Source: Butyrivibrio sp. AE2015
GTDB taxonomy: Bacteria; Bacillota; Clostridia; Lachnospirales; Lachnospiraceae
DNA length: 64,000 bases
NCBI RefSeq assembly: GCF_000420825.1
Contig: NZ_ATVR01000002.1
Location: forward strand, 165,207-229,206
Direction: 5' to 3'
In this document: piece after piece, positions 1 through 10,144 of the stretch
Numbering within the stretch: position 1 is the first letter of the stretch
Layout of the letters: each line of letters starts with the position of its first letter
The notes under the pieces: model-generated
What the model saw: only the letters and a program-made list of their open reading frames with translations
Databases searched by the model: none
Told to the model about the DNA's origin: nothing
Program-made: the position numbers and the translations under genes

Positions 1-200
1 AAAGACTCCATATATGTGTACTCAACGAATCCGATAACCTGTAGTCTTGTTGCTTCAAAATGCTCAAAATATCCTGCAAGCTGAAGCGCAGGTCTGTTGA
101 TATCCGGCTGGATTATCTTTATCTTTTTAATATCCAGCTCAGGAGTAAGATTCTCAAGCTTCATCTTTTCAATGATTGATTTTAAACTAACGCTTGCCAT
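1..200 (-). CDS. hprK: HPr kinase/phosphorylase, N-terminal part (runs off the window)
   Basis: Only the first 66 codons are present; the gene continues beyond position 1. HPr kinase/phosphorylase phosphorylates HPr on its regulatory serine and so drives CcpA-type catabolite control in low-GC Gram-positives. The visible residues, starting MASVSLKSIIEKMKLE and including DINRPALQLAGYFEHF, match the N-terminal domain of HprK, whose SRPGLxLxGYF stretch is characteristic; the catalytic P-loop domain is not in view. ATG at 200 follows GGAGGG at a good distance. It lies just downstream of uvrC on the same strand with no terminator between, an arrangement common in Lachnospiraceae. Confidence 0.85.
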   Translation of the reverse strand, partial: MASVSLKSIIEKMKLENLTPELDIKKIKIIQPDINRPALQLAGYFEHFEATRLQVIGFVEYTYMES

Positions 201-275
201 TTCACCCTCCATAAAAAAACATAGTTTTATTCCATATTATTAATGGAACTCCCAGGTCAAATAATAACACAGTCA

Positions 276-2168
276 TTACTCTTCTTCAATTTGTTTCACA
301 CTGTGGAAAAAGTCATAAATCTGCTGCGCAACTGTTTCCGGAATATCAGGAACCTCTGCAAGTTCTGATACATTGGCATTTCTTATATCTTCTATAGAAG
401 AAAAATGTTTCATCAGGGCTTTGCGTCTTGCAGGACCGATTCCCGGAATATCATCAAGAGTACTTTTTACCTGGGATTTACTTCTAAGTGATCTGTGGTA
501 CTCTATCGCGAATCTGTGGGCCTCATCCTGAATCCTTGTTATGAGCTTAAAGCCTTCAGACCTGGTGTCTATAGGCAGTTCAACGTTGTTATAGTAAAGA
601 CCTCTTGTCCTGTGATTGTCATCCTTTACCATTCCACACACAGGAATAGTAATGCCAAGTTCATCCAGCACCTGGAGACATATATTTACCTGACCTCGTC
701 CTCCATCCATAAGGATAAGATCAGGGAACTTGGTAAAGCTTCCGTACTGCGCATCTATATCTCTTACTTCCAGATCATGTCTCTCCTCGATTCCGTGGAG
801 AAGTCTTCTGGTCAAAACTTCGTGCATGCAGGCATAATCATCAGGTCCCGCCACAGATTTTATCCTGAACTTTCTATAATCGCTCTTTTTTGGCTTTCCT
901 TTTTCGTAAACAACCATGGACCCTACGTTAGCAAAGCCACTTATATTGGAAATATCATAGGCTTCCATTCTGTTAAGCCCCTTTAAACCAAGGAGCTTCT
1001 CGATTTCTTTTACGGCGCCTATTGTTCTTCCTTCTTCTCTTTTGATTCTCTCTTTATCCTTGGAAAGAACAAGTTCTGCATTCTGAGTTGCAAGTTCCAT
1101 GAGCTTTTCTTTCTGTCCACGCTCAGGAACCGTGATATAGACTCTGCTGCCCTTTCTCTGAGTCAGCCATTTCTCTATAACTTCCATATCCTCAATCTGC
1201 TCTGGCAAAACAAGCTCTCTGGGGATAAATGGTGTCCCTGCATAAAACTGCTTAACAAAGTTAAGGAGTATCTCTTCCTTGGGATTTTCAGACACATGCG
1301 TCATATAGAAATGCTCTCTGCCAATAAGCCTTCCATCTCTTACAAAGAATACCTGAACAACTGCATCTTTATCGTCAGAAGCTATAGCCACAATGTCCTT
1401 GTCCTCCATGGAGGAATCAGTCATCTTCTGCTTTTGAGCAACTACCTTTACACTTGCCAAAAGATCTCTGTATTTTGCCGCAGATTCAAAATCCAATTCC
1501 TCGGATGCAGCTTCCATTTTTTCCTGAAGGTCTTTCATGATAACGCCGTAATTGCCATTTAAAAAGTCCAGAGCCTTATCAATTCTTTGTCTGTATTCTT
1601 CCTTGGAAACCTCACCTGTACAAGGGCCACAGCACTGCTTCATGTGATAGTTAAGGCATGGCCTCTCAAGTCCTATATCCCTTGGTAGTGTGCGGTTGCA
1701 GTTTCTGAGTCCGTAGATCTTATTTATAAGGTCTATCGTGTCCTTAACTGCAGCTGCGCTGGTAAATGGTCCAAAGTATCTGGACTTATCTTTTTTCATT
1801 AGTCTGGAAAAAAGAACTCTCGGGTAATCTTCCGATACAGTCACTTTGATATATGGATAAGTCTTATCGTCCTTTAAAAGAGTGTTGTATCTGGGAGAAT
1901 TTTCTTTTATAAGGTTGTTCTCAAGGACAAGGGCTTCAAGCTCAGAGTCTGTAACTATATACTCAAATCTGGCTATCTGCTTTACCATCTGATCGATCTG
2001 AGGTCCTCTTCCTATGTTTGCACGAAAATAAGACCTTACACGATTGTGAAGGTTGATCGCTTTTCCTACATACATGATGGTGTCATTTTCATCACGCATG
2101 ATATAAACTCCGGGCTTGTTGGGGAGTTTTTTTAGTTCTTCTTTTACGTCAAAGCCTGCTTGTGGCAT
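276..2168 (-). CDS. uvrC: Excinuclease ABC subunit C
   Basis: UvrC makes the two incisions around a lesion in nucleotide excision repair, acting with UvrA and UvrB. The 630-residue protein is full length. It has an N-terminal GIY-YIG nuclease ([18 protein letters not shown] near residues 20-37), a cysteine group ([18 protein letters not shown]) like the one that binds an iron-sulfur cluster in E. coli UvrC, a UVR motif around 215-235 for UvrB contact, the RNase H-like second nuclease ([11 protein letters not shown]) and a C-terminal helix-hairpin-helix pair ([18 protein letters not shown]). ATG at 2168 follows AGGAGA. It lies between ftsH and hprK on the same strand. Confidence 0.97.
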   Translation of the reverse strand: MPQAGFDVKEELKKLPNKPGVYIMRDENDTIMYVGKAINLHNRVRSYFRANIGRGPQIDQMVKQIARFEYIVTDSELEALVLENNLIKENSPRYNTLLKDDKTYPYIKVTVSEDYPRVLFSRLMKKDKSRYFGPFTSAAAVKDTIDLINKIYGLRNCNRTLPRDIGLERPCLNYHMKQCCGPCTGEVSKEEYRQRIDKALDFLNGNYGVIMKDLQEKMEAASEELDFESAAKYRDLLASVKVVAQKQKMTDSSMEDKDIVAIASDDKDAVVQVFFVRDGRLIGREHFYMTHVSENPKEEILLNFVKQFYAGTPFIPRELVLPEQIEDMEVIEKWLTQRKGSRVYITVPERGQKEKLMELATQNAELVLSKDKERIKREEGRTIGAVKEIEKLLGLKGLNRMEAYDISNISGFANVGSMVVYEKGKPKKSDYRKFRIKSVAGPDDYACMHEVLTRRLLHGIEERHDLEVRDIDAQYGSFTKFPDLILMDGGRGQVNICLQVLDELGITIPVCGMVKDDNHRTRGLYYNNVELPIDTRSEGFKLITRIQDEAHRFAIEYHRSLRSKSQVKSTLDDIPGIGPARRKALMKHFSSIEDIRNANVSELAEVPDIPETVAQQIYDFFHSVKQIEEE

Positions 2169-2198
2169 GTCAGCTTAATTTCTCCTGACCTTATAGAT

Positions 2199-2231
2199 AA
2201 AGGGGAACAGAATAAATTCTGCTTCCCCTTT
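2199..2231 (-). terminator. Hairpin between ftsH and uvrC
   Basis: AAGGGGAA pairs with TTCCCCTT, extended by AGAAT/ATTCT, leaving a small loop. Read on the minus strand it follows the ftsH stop, but its trailing T-run is weak (CCCCTTTATC), so it may attenuate or process the transcript rather than fully end it. On the plus strand it is followed by TTTTGTTT. Confidence 0.45.
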
Positions 2232-2248
2232 TGTTTAATAATTCTTTA

Positions 2249-4492
2249 TCACTTGTCAAAATCACTTGGTACATGTGAGAACAATCCGCCGCCCTGAGGC
2301 TGTGCCTGCTCTTCCTGAGGTTGTTCTTCATGAGAAGCTTCTGCTTCCTGCTCTGCAGGTTCACTTGCTGCATCTGCACTGTCAAAAGAACTTTCAGGCT
2401 CGAAAATACTCTGTGGTGCCTCATAAGCAGTCTGCTGAGCTGGTTCAGAAGTTTCCTCTGTTTCAGGAGTCTGTTTTTTCTCTTCCTTACTTTTAATAGG
2501 AACATTCTCTCCTACAAGAGCTGACTCAGCGCGAGTTGCATAGATTCTGCCATGCTTTGCTGCTTCTGCCTCTTCCTCTGTAGGTTCAGGGATATTGCAA
2601 ACCTCACGGTAAATCTTCATGAACTCTTTACCTGTGATAGTCTCTTTCTCAATAAGGAACTGAGCAATCTTGTCCATTGCATCAAGGTGTTCTCTGATGA
2701 TCTGTTTAGCCTTCTCGTAGCAGTCAGCAAGGAGTTTTTTAACTTCCTCGTCAACAAGTGCTGCTGTCTGATCGCTGCAATTTAGAACTCTGTTTCCATC
2801 GAGATATCTGTTCTGCACAGATTCAAGCTGCATAAGTCCGAATCTGTCGCTCATACCGAACATAGTGATCATGCTGCGGGCCATGTTGGTAGCCTTCTCA
2901 ATATCGTTCTCAGCACCTGTTGTTACTGTATTGAAAATTACCTCTTCTGCAGCTCTTCCGCCGAGTGAAACAATGATGTCATCTATGATCTCATCTTTTG
3001 TCTGAAGGTATTTCTCATCCTCTGGAACCTGCATTACATAACCAAGAGCACCCATTGTTCTGGGAACGATAGTGATCTTCTGCACTGGCTCTGTGTTCTT
3101 CTGAACTGCACTGATAAGGGCATGTCCAACTTCGTGGTAAGAAACGATCTTGCGCTCTTCTTTGCTGAGGATGCGGTCTTTCTTTTCCTTACCTACAAGT
3201 ACCTGCTCAACAGCTTCCATAAGATCCTGCTGGCATACATATTCTCTGTGAGCTTTGACTGCATTGATAGCAGCTTCGTTGATCATGTTAGCGAGGTCTG
3301 AACCAACAGCTCCGCTTGTTGCAAGGGCGATACCCTTAAGATCAACTGTCTCATCCATCTTAACGTCTTTTGAATGAACTTTGAGGATCTCTTCTCTTCC
3401 CTTAAGGTCAGGCTTATCAACGATGATACGTCTGTCAAAACGTCCGGGACGAAGAAGGGCTTTATCAAGGATTTCAGGTCTGTTGGTTGCACCAAGGATA
3501 AGTACACCCTTTGATGAATCAAATCCATCCATCTCTGAAAGGAGCTGGTTAAGAGTCTGCTCTCTTTCCTCATTGCCACCGCCGTACTTGCTGTCACGGC
3601 TTCTACCGATAGCATCAATCTCATCGATAAAGATGATACAAGGTGCATTCTTACTTGCTTCACTGAAAAGATCTCTTACACGGCTGGCACCCACACCAAC
3701 GTACAACTCGATGAAGTCTGAACCTGCAAGTGAATAAAATGGTACATGTGCCTCACCGGCTACAGCCTTTGCAAGAAGTGTCTTACCTGTTCCTGGAGGT
3801 CCTACAAGAAGAGCTCCCTTTGGAAGTTTAGCACCGATCTTTGCATATTTTGCAGGGTTATGAAGGAAGTCTACCACTTCTACAAGAGACTCTTTTGCCT
3901 CATCTTCACCTGCTACATCTTTAAAGGTAATACCTGTTTCTTTCTGAACATAAACCTTAGCATTGCTCTTTCCAACGCTGAGTGGTCCGCCGCCTTTACC
4001 CATTCTTCTGAAGATAACTGAAAGAATGAGCCAAAGAAGAAGGATTGGAGCAACATACTGAATAATAAAGGCAAGGATAAGTCCTGAGCTGTCAGGTACT
4101 TCACTGCTGACTTCAACGCCTGCCTCAAGCATTCTCTGTGTAAGAACGCTATCCTCTTCAGCCTTACCTGTGTAATATGTCACATAGGAATTACCTGTCC
4201 AATAGTAGTATCCGATTCCAAGCTGGTCCTCGGATTTATTCTCCTTTGGATAGATATCGATCCTGTCACTTTCGATGACTATTTTTTCTACTTCACCTTT
4301 ATCTACCATATTAATAAATTCGGTGTAGGTAACTTCTCTGTTGGTATTCTCAGAAAAAGCTCTCAAAAAATATGTCATGCAGACCATTGTTACCAGGGCT
4401 GCCACCAAAAGAAGTATTATATTTTGGCGTCTTGGAGAATTGTTTCCCCCTCCAAGAGGGTTATTATTTCTCTGATTTTGATTATTATCCAT
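2249..4492 (-). CDS. ftsH: ATP-dependent zinc metalloprotease FtsH
   Basis: This is the membrane-anchored AAA+ protease that degrades misfolded membrane proteins and short-lived regulators. The 747-residue protein has a membrane segment near 24-44, an extracytoplasmic domain, a second membrane segment near 138-160, Walker A GPPGTGKT at 231-238, Walker B IIFIDEID, the second region of homology (GATNRPEILDKALLRPGRFD) and the zinc motif HEVGH at 453-457. After about residue 650 comes a long acidic Glu/Gln/Pro/Ala-rich tail, which makes it longer than the roughly 650 residues usual for FtsH. It is divergent from pyrG and has its own promoter. Confidence 0.97.
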   Translation of the reverse strand: MDNNQNQRNNNPLGGGNNSPRRQNIILLLVAALVTMVCMTYFLRAFSENTNREVTYTEFINMVDKGEVEKIVIESDRIDIYPKENKSEDQLGIGYYYWTGNSYVTYYTGKAEEDSVLTQRMLEAGVEVSSEVPDSSGLILAFIIQYVAPILLLWLILSVIFRRMGKGGGPLSVGKSNAKVYVQKETGITFKDVAGEDEAKESLVEVVDFLHNPAKYAKIGAKLPKGALLVGPPGTGKTLLAKAVAGEAHVPFYSLAGSDFIELYVGVGASRVRDLFSEASKNAPCIIFIDEIDAIGRSRDSKYGGGNEEREQTLNQLLSEMDGFDSSKGVLILGATNRPEILDKALLRPGRFDRRIIVDKPDLKGREEILKVHSKDVKMDETVDLKGIALATSGAVGSDLANMINEAAINAVKAHREYVCQQDLMEAVEQVLVGKEKKDRILSKEERKIVSYHEVGHALISAVQKNTEPVQKITIVPRTMGALGYVMQVPEDEKYLQTKDEIIDDIIVSLGGRAAEEVIFNTVTTGAENDIEKATNMARSMITMFGMSDRFGLMQLESVQNRYLDGNRVLNCSDQTAALVDEEVKKLLADCYEKAKQIIREHLDAMDKIAQFLIEKETITGKEFMKIYREVCNIPEPTEEEAEAAKHGRIYATRAESALVGENVPIKSKEEKKQTPETEETSEPAQQTAYEAPQSIFEPESSFDSADAASEPAEQEAEASHEEQPQEEQAQPQGGGLFSHVPSDFDK

Positions 4493-4521
4493 TTTTTAAT
4501 TCCATTCTCTAACGTGTTATG

Positions 4522-4549
4522 TTATACTACAACCTGTTTGTGCTATAAT
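4522..4549 (+). promoter_or_regulatory. Extended -10 promoter of pyrG
   Basis: TGCTATAAT at 4541-4549 is a consensus extended -10 box with only a weak -35 (TTATAC, 4522-4527, 16-bp spacer). It predicts a start near 4556 and a leader of about 110 nt before pyrG. No GGG-initiated pyrimidine attenuator hairpin was seen in this leader. Confidence 0.55.
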
Positions 4550-4582
4550 TAAAATGATATTTTCATAGCACCGTATCATACT

Positions 4583-4611
4583 ATTATATAGAGTACAATT
4601 CAATAATTCAA
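4583..4611 (-). promoter_or_regulatory. Promoter of ftsH
   Basis: On the minus strand TTGAAT (4606-4611) is separated by exactly 17 bp from TATAAT (4583-4588), a near-consensus sigma-A promoter. It predicts a start near 4576 and an untranslated leader of about 84 nt before the ftsH ATG. Confidence 0.7.
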
Positions 4612-4668
4612 TTACAATTAATTCTTAATCTCTGAAAGTTTTATTAATTCACGCAGGAGGAATCAAAA

Positions 4669-6279
4669 ATGGCTGTAAAGTATATCTTTGTGACTGGTGG
4701 TGTTGTATCAGGTCTGGGAAAGGGGATAACTGCCGCTTCGCTTGGCAGGCTATTAAAGGCCCGCGGATATAAAGTTACAATGCAGAAGTTTGACCCCTAC
4801 ATCAACATTGACCCCGGAACAATGAACCCTGTTCAGCACGGCGAAGTATTCGTCACTGAAGATGGTACTGAAACCGACCTCGATCTTGGCCACTATGAAA
4901 GATTCATAGATGAGAATCTTGATAAGAATTCTAACGTTACAACCGGTAAGATTTACTGGTCTGTTCTTCAGAAAGAGCGCCGCGGTGACTATGGCGGACG
5001 CACAGTACAGGTTATTCCTCACATTACAAATGAGATTAAGAGTAAATTCTATAGAAACTTCACCGATGATGATACAAGAATTGCAATCATAGAAGTCGGC
5101 GGAACAGTCGGCGACATCGAAAGCCAGCCTTTCCTTGAAGCTATCAGACAGTTCCAGCACGAAGTCGGACATGAAAATGCAATGCTCATCCTTGTATCAC
5201 TTATTCCTTATCTTCGCGTTTCACAGGAAATCAAAACAAAACCAACTCAGTCAGCTGTTAAGACAATGCAGGGAATGGGTCTTCAGCCAGACGTTATCGT
5301 ATGTAGAAGTGAGGTTGAACTTGATCAGGATACAAAGGACAAGATAGCTCTTTTCTGTAATGTACCAAGCAGCCACGTTCTCAACAACCTTGACCTTGAA
5401 TATCTGTATGAAGCTCCTCTTGCAATGGAAAAAGAGCATTTAGCGCAGGTTGCCTGTGAGTGCCTGCAGCTTGATTGTCCTGAGCCAGACCTTACAGACT
5501 GGAAGGCAATGGTAGATACTCTCTACTCACTTAAGCACGAAGTTAAGGTTGCACTTGTTGGTAAATATACTCAGCTCCACGATGCTTACATCAGCGTTGT
5601 AGAAGCTCTTAAGCACGGCGGAATCTCCAATCAGACTGCTGTAGATATCAAGTGGGTTGATTCAGAGACAGTTAATGATGACAACGTAGCTGAGATTCTT
5701 TCAGATGTAGACGGAATCATCGTTCCTGGTGGTTTTGGTGATCGTGGAATAGAAGGTATGATTTCTTCTATTAAATATGCTCGTGAGAACAACATCCCAT
5801 TCCTAGGTCTTTGCCTTGGAATGCAGCTGGCTATTGTTGAGTTTGCACGTGATGTTATCGGATATAAGGATGCTCATTCTATCGAATTTGATCCTAATAC
5901 AACACATCCTATGATAGCTCTTTTGCCTGATCAGAATGGTGTTGAGGATATCGGCGGAACACTTCGTCTTGGCTCATATCCATGTGTTCTCGACAAAGAG
6001 TCTAAGGCATTTGAGCTTTTTGGTTCAGAGAACATAACAGAGCGTCATCGTCACAGATACGAAGTAAACAATGACTACAGAAATGTTCTGGTACAGAACG
6101 GCTTAAAGCTTTGCGGTATGTCACCAGATGGCAGAATTGTTGAGATGATCGAACTTCCATCCAACGATTTCCACATGGCAACACAGGCTCACCCAGAGCT
6201 TAAGTCCCGTCCAAACAGACCACATCCACTGTTCTCCGGATTCATCAAGGCATCCCTTGAGCACGAGAACAAGAGATGA
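4669..6279 (+). CDS. pyrG: CTP synthase (glutamine hydrolysing)
   Basis: CTP synthase makes CTP from UTP, ATP and glutamine, the last step of pyrimidine nucleotide synthesis. The 536-residue protein is full length. The N-terminal synthetase domain begins [19 protein letters not shown] and carries the [24 protein letters not shown] region; the C-terminal glutaminase domain carries GGFGDRG and the nucleophile cysteine in [10 protein letters not shown], with the catalytic His/Glu pair near the end (THPELKSRP region reads AHPELKSRP). ATG at 4669 follows AGGAGG. It is monocistronic, with its own promoter and a strong terminator. Confidence 0.98.
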   Translation: MAVKYIFVTGGVVSGLGKGITAASLGRLLKARGYKVTMQKFDPYINIDPGTMNPVQHGEVFVTEDGTETDLDLGHYERFIDENLDKNSNVTTGKIYWSVLQKERRGDYGGRTVQVIPHITNEIKSKFYRNFTDDDTRIAIIEVGGTVGDIESQPFLEAIRQFQHEVGHENAMLILVSLIPYLRVSQEIKTKPTQSAVKTMQGMGLQPDVIVCRSEVELDQDTKDKIALFCNVPSSHVLNNLDLEYLYEAPLAMEKEHLAQVACECLQLDCPEPDLTDWKAMVDTLYSLKHEVKVALVGKYTQLHDAYISVVEALKHGGISNQTAVDIKWVDSETVNDDNVAEILSDVDGIIVPGGFGDRGIEGMISSIKYARENNIPFLGLCLGMQLAIVEFARDVIGYKDAHSIEFDPNTTHPMIALLPDQNGVEDIGGTLRLGSYPCVLDKESKAFELFGSENITERHRHRYEVNNDYRNVLVQNGLKLCGMSPDGRIVEMIELPSNDFHMATQAHPELKSRPNRPHPLFSGFIKASLEHENKR

Positions 6280-6362
6280 GGATAGGACGCGTAAAGTATT
6301 TTCAGTAGTCAAAAGGCCTGCTCTCTCGGATTTTTCGATGTGATAAAGCTAGATATAAAACA

Positions 6363-6420
6363 CCCCAAAATGACTTGTTTCATGCTTATTCAAAACACAA
6401 GTCATTTTGGGGCTTTTTTA
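6363..6420. terminator. Strong bidirectional terminator between pyrG and nagZ
   Basis: CCCCAAAATGACTTGT and ACAAGTCATTTTGGGG form a 16-bp perfect stem around an 18-nt loop, followed by a T-run on the plus strand and, read the other way, GTTTTAT on the minus strand. It serves pyrG and the converging salvage operon. In the rest of the gap (6280-6362 and 6421-6544) no gene or other site was recognised. Confidence 0.9.
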
Positions 6421-6544
6421 TATCAGTTTATCATCATCTCAAAATAAATCGTTCGCAGGTCTTTTGCCTACCGGAAATGCTTTTCGCTGTTCTACGCCCA
6501 TATCCATAGACCGTGAACCAGAAAGGATTCAATACGGAGAGACA

Positions 6545-8080
6545 TTATAACTTAACCGGCAGTTTTCCAGAAGCTTTGATTTCCTTATCAAGTAACTTAC
6601 CTATAAGGTTGATCATTGGCAGTGTATATTCAAATGCTGCATATTTCCACACAGTATCAGGTATGTCCCTTAGATCATATGGGTTTCGGAGTGCGAATAT
6701 AGCGGCTTTAGGATTTTTTTCCAATACCTTTTCTATCAGCTTTAGTTGGCCGCCGAATACATGGGCATTGTAGGTGCCAACGATTACAAAAGAGCTCTTG
6801 CTGGCAAGTTCTGCTGCTCTTTCTATCTCTTCCTCGCTTGGATTTTCACTAATTACCAGTGCTTTTCCTCCTAAGCGGTCTGCCAGAATTTCACAAAATG
6901 ATGAAGCGACGTCTTCTTTGACATTGCCAACAAGGCCTACATTAAATGGTCTGGGGCTTATAAAGAGAGTGTCTGAGTCAATCCTAAGAGGATAATCTGC
7001 TTTTGAAACTAGAGTAAGAGTTTGTTCTCTGATGTCCTCAATTTTTTCTTTAAATTCTTGGCTACTTTTATCTTCCTTTATACATTTTAAATACTTTTCT
7101 TTATACGAGAGTATTCGATCTGCGCTTTCCTTGATGCTCTCAGCCGATATGCTTCCATCATTTATAGCAGCTTCTATCCTGGATATAACTTTATGGAAAT
7201 ATGAAGGAGTGTGAGAGATCATTATAATATCTGCACCTGCTTTAAATGCAGCCAAAGCACCCTCTTCTACGCCATAAAACTTTTTTATAGCCTGCATTTC
7301 AAGGCAGTCTGTGAGTATAAGTCCCTTGAATCCCATTTCTTTTCTCAATAAGTCTGTCAGGATTTTCCTGGACATTGTGGCAGGAATCATGTCTTTTTCA
7401 ACCTTAGGAAAAAGAATATGTGCAGACATTATTGCAGGAACTTTGTTTTCAACTGCTGCCTTAAATGGAACTAGTTCCATCCCTTTAAGTTCGTCCAATG
7501 TCTTATCAACGCACGGAAGTGTCACATGGGAATCTGTTGACACATCGCCGTGTCCGGGAAAGTGCTTTGCACATGAAAGAACGCCTGCATCATCAAGGCC
7601 TTTTGCCATTTGCAGAGCATACTCACTTACTTTCTCCGGGGTATCTCCATAGCTTCTACACCCAATTATAGGATTAGAAGGATTAGAATTAATATCCATA
7701 ACCGGTGCCAGATTAAAGTTGATTCCAAGCTCTTTTAGCTGTAATCCTGTATAGTAGCCCGCAGTGTAAGCATTGTGCGAGTCACCTGTGGCTGAGATTG
7801 CCATGGCTCCTGGAATATTTCCCATGTTTTCAGACAGACGCGCTACCATTCCGCCTTCCTGATCGATCATGATAAATGGGGGATAACCCGTAACAGAAGT
7901 AATATACTCTTTGATCTCTGCGCAGAGTTTTTTTATCTGCTCCTCATCTTTGAGGTTCTCCTTAAAAAGAATGATATTGCCAATCTTGTATTTTTTTATA
8001 ACTTCCTTAACTTCTTCATTAAACTCATATCCCGGAAAACCAACAACAAACTTCTGGCCCACCATCTCTTCAATTGTCAT
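6545..8080 (-). CDS. nagZ: Beta-N-acetylglucosaminidase, GH3 (NagZ type)
   Basis: This family cleaves the terminal beta-linked GlcNAc from muropeptides or GlcNAc-MurNAc. The 511-residue protein carries the NagZ signature KHFPGHGD at 172-179, followed by the Asp/His acid-base pair (STDSH, 181-185), and the nucleophile Asp at 258 in TDCLE. A second alpha/beta domain follows from about residue 330, as in the two-domain Bacillus NagZ. There is no signal peptide: the protein starts directly with MTIEEMVGQKFVVG, so it is predicted cytosolic, unlike the secreted Bacillus subtilis enzyme. The start overlaps the kinase stop region (AGAGG six bases before ATG). It is the last gene of the cluster. Confidence 0.93.
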   Translation of the reverse strand: MTIEEMVGQKFVVGFPGYEFNEEVKEVIKKYKIGNIILFKENLKDEEQIKKLCAEIKEYITSVTGYPPFIMIDQEGGMVARLSENMGNIPGAMAISATGDSHNAYTAGYYTGLQLKELGINFNLAPVMDINSNPSNPIIGCRSYGDTPEKVSEYALQMAKGLDDAGVLSCAKHFPGHGDVSTDSHVTLPCVDKTLDELKGMELVPFKAAVENKVPAIMSAHILFPKVEKDMIPATMSRKILTDLLRKEMGFKGLILTDCLEMQAIKKFYGVEEGALAAFKAGADIIMISHTPSYFHKVISRIEAAINDGSISAESIKESADRILSYKEKYLKCIKEDKSSQEFKEKIEDIREQTLTLVSKADYPLRIDSDTLFISPRPFNVGLVGNVKEDVASSFCEILADRLGGKALVISENPSEEEIERAAELASKSSFVIVGTYNAHVFGGQLKLIEKVLEKNPKAAIFALRNPYDLRDIPDTVWKYAAFEYTLPMINLIGKLLDKEIKASGKLPVKL

Positions 8081-8081
8081 G

Positions 8082-8969
8082 TCAAACCTCTTTCATAGCC
8101 AGTCTAAGGGCTCCTACTGATGCATCTTCCTGAGGAAAAAAAATTTTTAATCCTGCTCGTTTTTCCAATTTTTCTCTGATATGATCATTCTTTTGAAGAA
8201 CGCTTCCCCAAAGAGCCACCTCGGAGCCAAACCCAAGTCTCTTTTTCACTGCACTGATCAAACTGTTAAGCTCTTCTACAACAGCATCCTCTATAGCCAT
8301 TGCCACAGGATCACCTCGTTTTATTCCTTCTGACAATAAAGGAGCCAGTGCCGCAATATCTCCCTTGTTGGTGTCTTTTGAATAGATGTATCCTATCAGT
8401 TCTCTGATGTCTTTGATCCCAAGCCTGTCAAATACCAGTTCCCTGAACACTGTGTTTTCGCCTCGGCCATCCTCTGCCCTTACTACCGCCTCCAGGATTC
8501 TTATAGATATGTCATAAGCGCTGCCCTTATCATCGATGAGATGGCCATAACCACCTGCTCTTGCGCTCATTCCATCAGGTCTTTTTCCAAAGCAAAGACT
8601 CCCGGTGCCTGAAATAAGAAGTATTCCATACTGCTCGGGGAATGCTGCAGAAAATGCTGTTTCATGATCCCCATAAATTCTATAATTTCTAAAGCCTGCT
8701 TCGCTCATGGCTGCTGCGAAGCCTTCTCTAATCTGCACATTGCTAATGCCCGCAAGTCCTATGGCAAGGCCTTTGCAATCATCAGGGCTCCCAACATTTT
8801 TAGTAATGCTATTTACTATATCCATTATATTTTGGATAAAAGAATCCTTGGAAAGCCCATTCCCGTTTAGAGCCGGTCCTATTCCTGAATAAATCTCTTT
8901 TCCATTTTCATCTGCGCAAACAAATCTGCTGCCGGTGCCTCCACCGTCGATTCCAGCATAAAAACTCAT
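8082..8969 (-). CDS. murK: BadF/BadG-family amino-sugar kinase, probably MurK (MurNAc/GlcNAc kinase)
   Basis: The 295-residue protein is an ASKHA-fold kinase of the BadF/BadG/BcrA family, with the phosphate-1 loop GIDGGGTGSRFVC at the N-terminus and a second ATP-binding segment ILLISGTGSLCFG near residues 114-126. In Clostridium acetobutylicum a kinase of this family, MurK, phosphorylates both MurNAc and GlcNAc at C6. Sitting between namZ and nagZ in an operon with murQ, that is the best assignment: it would act on the monosaccharides freed by NamZ and NagZ. A pure GlcNAc kinase is the alternative. The start is preceded by GGGGA. Confidence 0.8.
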   Translation of the reverse strand: MSFYAGIDGGGTGSRFVCADENGKEIYSGIGPALNGNGLSKDSFIQNIMDIVNSITKNVGSPDDCKGLAIGLAGISNVQIREGFAAAMSEAGFRNYRIYGDHETAFSAAFPEQYGILLISGTGSLCFGKRPDGMSARAGGYGHLIDDKGSAYDISIRILEAVVRAEDGRGENTVFRELVFDRLGIKDIRELIGYIYSKDTNKGDIAALAPLLSEGIKRGDPVAMAIEDAVVEELNSLISAVKKRLGFGSEVALWGSVLQKNDHIREKLEKRAGLKIFFPQEDASVGALRLAMKEV

Positions 8970-8983
8970 CTAGTCATCCCCAC

Positions 8984-10123
8984 TTAATCATATATATGAA
9001 ACTCATTTTTTCTGATCTGAAATTCTGCCTGTTCCTGTTTTATCTTTTCGATTATTTCTGCAGCCTTAAAGTCTTTATCTAACGGCATTCCTGAGAGTAG
9101 TTGTATAAATGGCTTGTCTCTGCCTGCCACAGGTGGCAAAAACTCAAATTCATCATATGCTCTATCCAGTATTTCAAGCAGCGTTATTCCCATTTCAAAA
9201 GGCTTTGCTTTTTCTCTGTCGGTGATATGAATGTGAATTCCGCCGCAGTACTTTCCTGCATGCTTGGAAGTATAGGGATTAAAGAAATATGGAGTTGCAA
9301 AAAATCCCTCAAGTCTTCTGCCATTGAATTCCTTAGCGAGTTTTTCCGAATCCTTGATATAAGAAGCTCCAATGACACTAAAGGGGTTTGCTGTCCCCCT
9401 GCCCTCGGATGCATTTGTCCCTTCTATAAGGCAGGTTCCCACATAAACAAGTGCTGTCTCGAAGGTCGGAATATTGGGGCTTGGCATGATCCAGTTAAGT
9501 CCTGTCTCAGGAAAAAGAGCTGATCTTTGCCACCCCTTACATGGAACAACTGTTATATCTGCTCCAAGCTTTTGCTCTATATTGACCATATTTGCAAACT
9601 CACCCGGAGTAAGGCCATACCTTACAGGAAGTGAATAGCAGCCGACAAAGCTAAACTCCTCTTTGGGTAAAATATTTCCTTCCGTAATCACTCCGCCAAG
9701 GGGATCTGGCCTATCCAGTACAACTATCTTTTTACCTTTTTTGGCGCAATCCTCTATCACATTTTTGAGCGACGAAATAAAGGTGTAATATCTGCTGCCC
9801 ACATCCTGTATGTCATAGACGATGATGTCAAAAAGATCCAGCATTTCTTCTGTCATTCTTCGTCTCTGACCTTCGTAGAGACTATATACAGGAAGCCCTG
9901 TCGCTTTGTCGTGGAAGTTTTTTACCGTAGCAGCATCCTCGATGTCTCCCCTGATCCCATGCTCTGCACCAAAGAGAACTTTTAGATCACAGATTTCTTT
10001 TAGGGCATCTATAGTGCTCTTCCCATCGATACGCCTTCCTGTCGGTGTTGTAATAAGTCCGACTCTTCCTCCCTGAAATACATCCCTATATTCTTCTAAC
10101 CTATCCGCTCCACACAAAACCAT
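8984..10123 (-). CDS. namZ: Exo-beta-N-acetylmuramidase NamZ (DUF1343)
   Basis: NamZ removes MurNAc from the non-reducing end of peptidoglycan oligosaccharides; the family was formerly DUF1343/YbbC. The 379-residue protein shows family features including FGAEHGIRGDIEDA near residues 51-64, a YDIQDVGSRYYT stretch, DRPDPLGG and GTNASEGRGTANPF. No signal peptide is visible (MVLCGADRLEEYRDVFQ), whereas the Bacillus subtilis enzyme is secreted. It is cotranscribed with anmK (22-bp gap) and the kinase (15-bp gap). In B. subtilis namZ and nagZ are also neighbours of murQ, which supports the call. Confidence 0.9.
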   Translation of the reverse strand: MVLCGADRLEEYRDVFQGGRVGLITTPTGRRIDGKSTIDALKEICDLKVLFGAEHGIRGDIEDAATVKNFHDKATGLPVYSLYEGQRRRMTEEMLDLFDIIVYDIQDVGSRYYTFISSLKNVIEDCAKKGKKIVVLDRPDPLGGVITEGNILPKEEFSFVGCYSLPVRYGLTPGEFANMVNIEQKLGADITVVPCKGWQRSALFPETGLNWIMPSPNIPTFETALVYVGTCLIEGTNASEGRGTANPFSVIGASYIKDSEKLAKEFNGRRLEGFFATPYFFNPYTSKHAGKYCGGIHIHITDREKAKPFEMGITLLEILDRAYDEFEFLPPVAGRDKPFIQLLSGMPLDKDFKAAEIIEKIKQEQAEFQIRKNEFHIYD

Positions 10124-10144
10124 CTAATTCAAAGCTCCTGTTAA

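Noticed and set aside
4550..4668. Pyrimidine attenuator or riboswitch before pyrG
   Set aside because: No terminator hairpin with a T-run and no GGG start were found in the leader.
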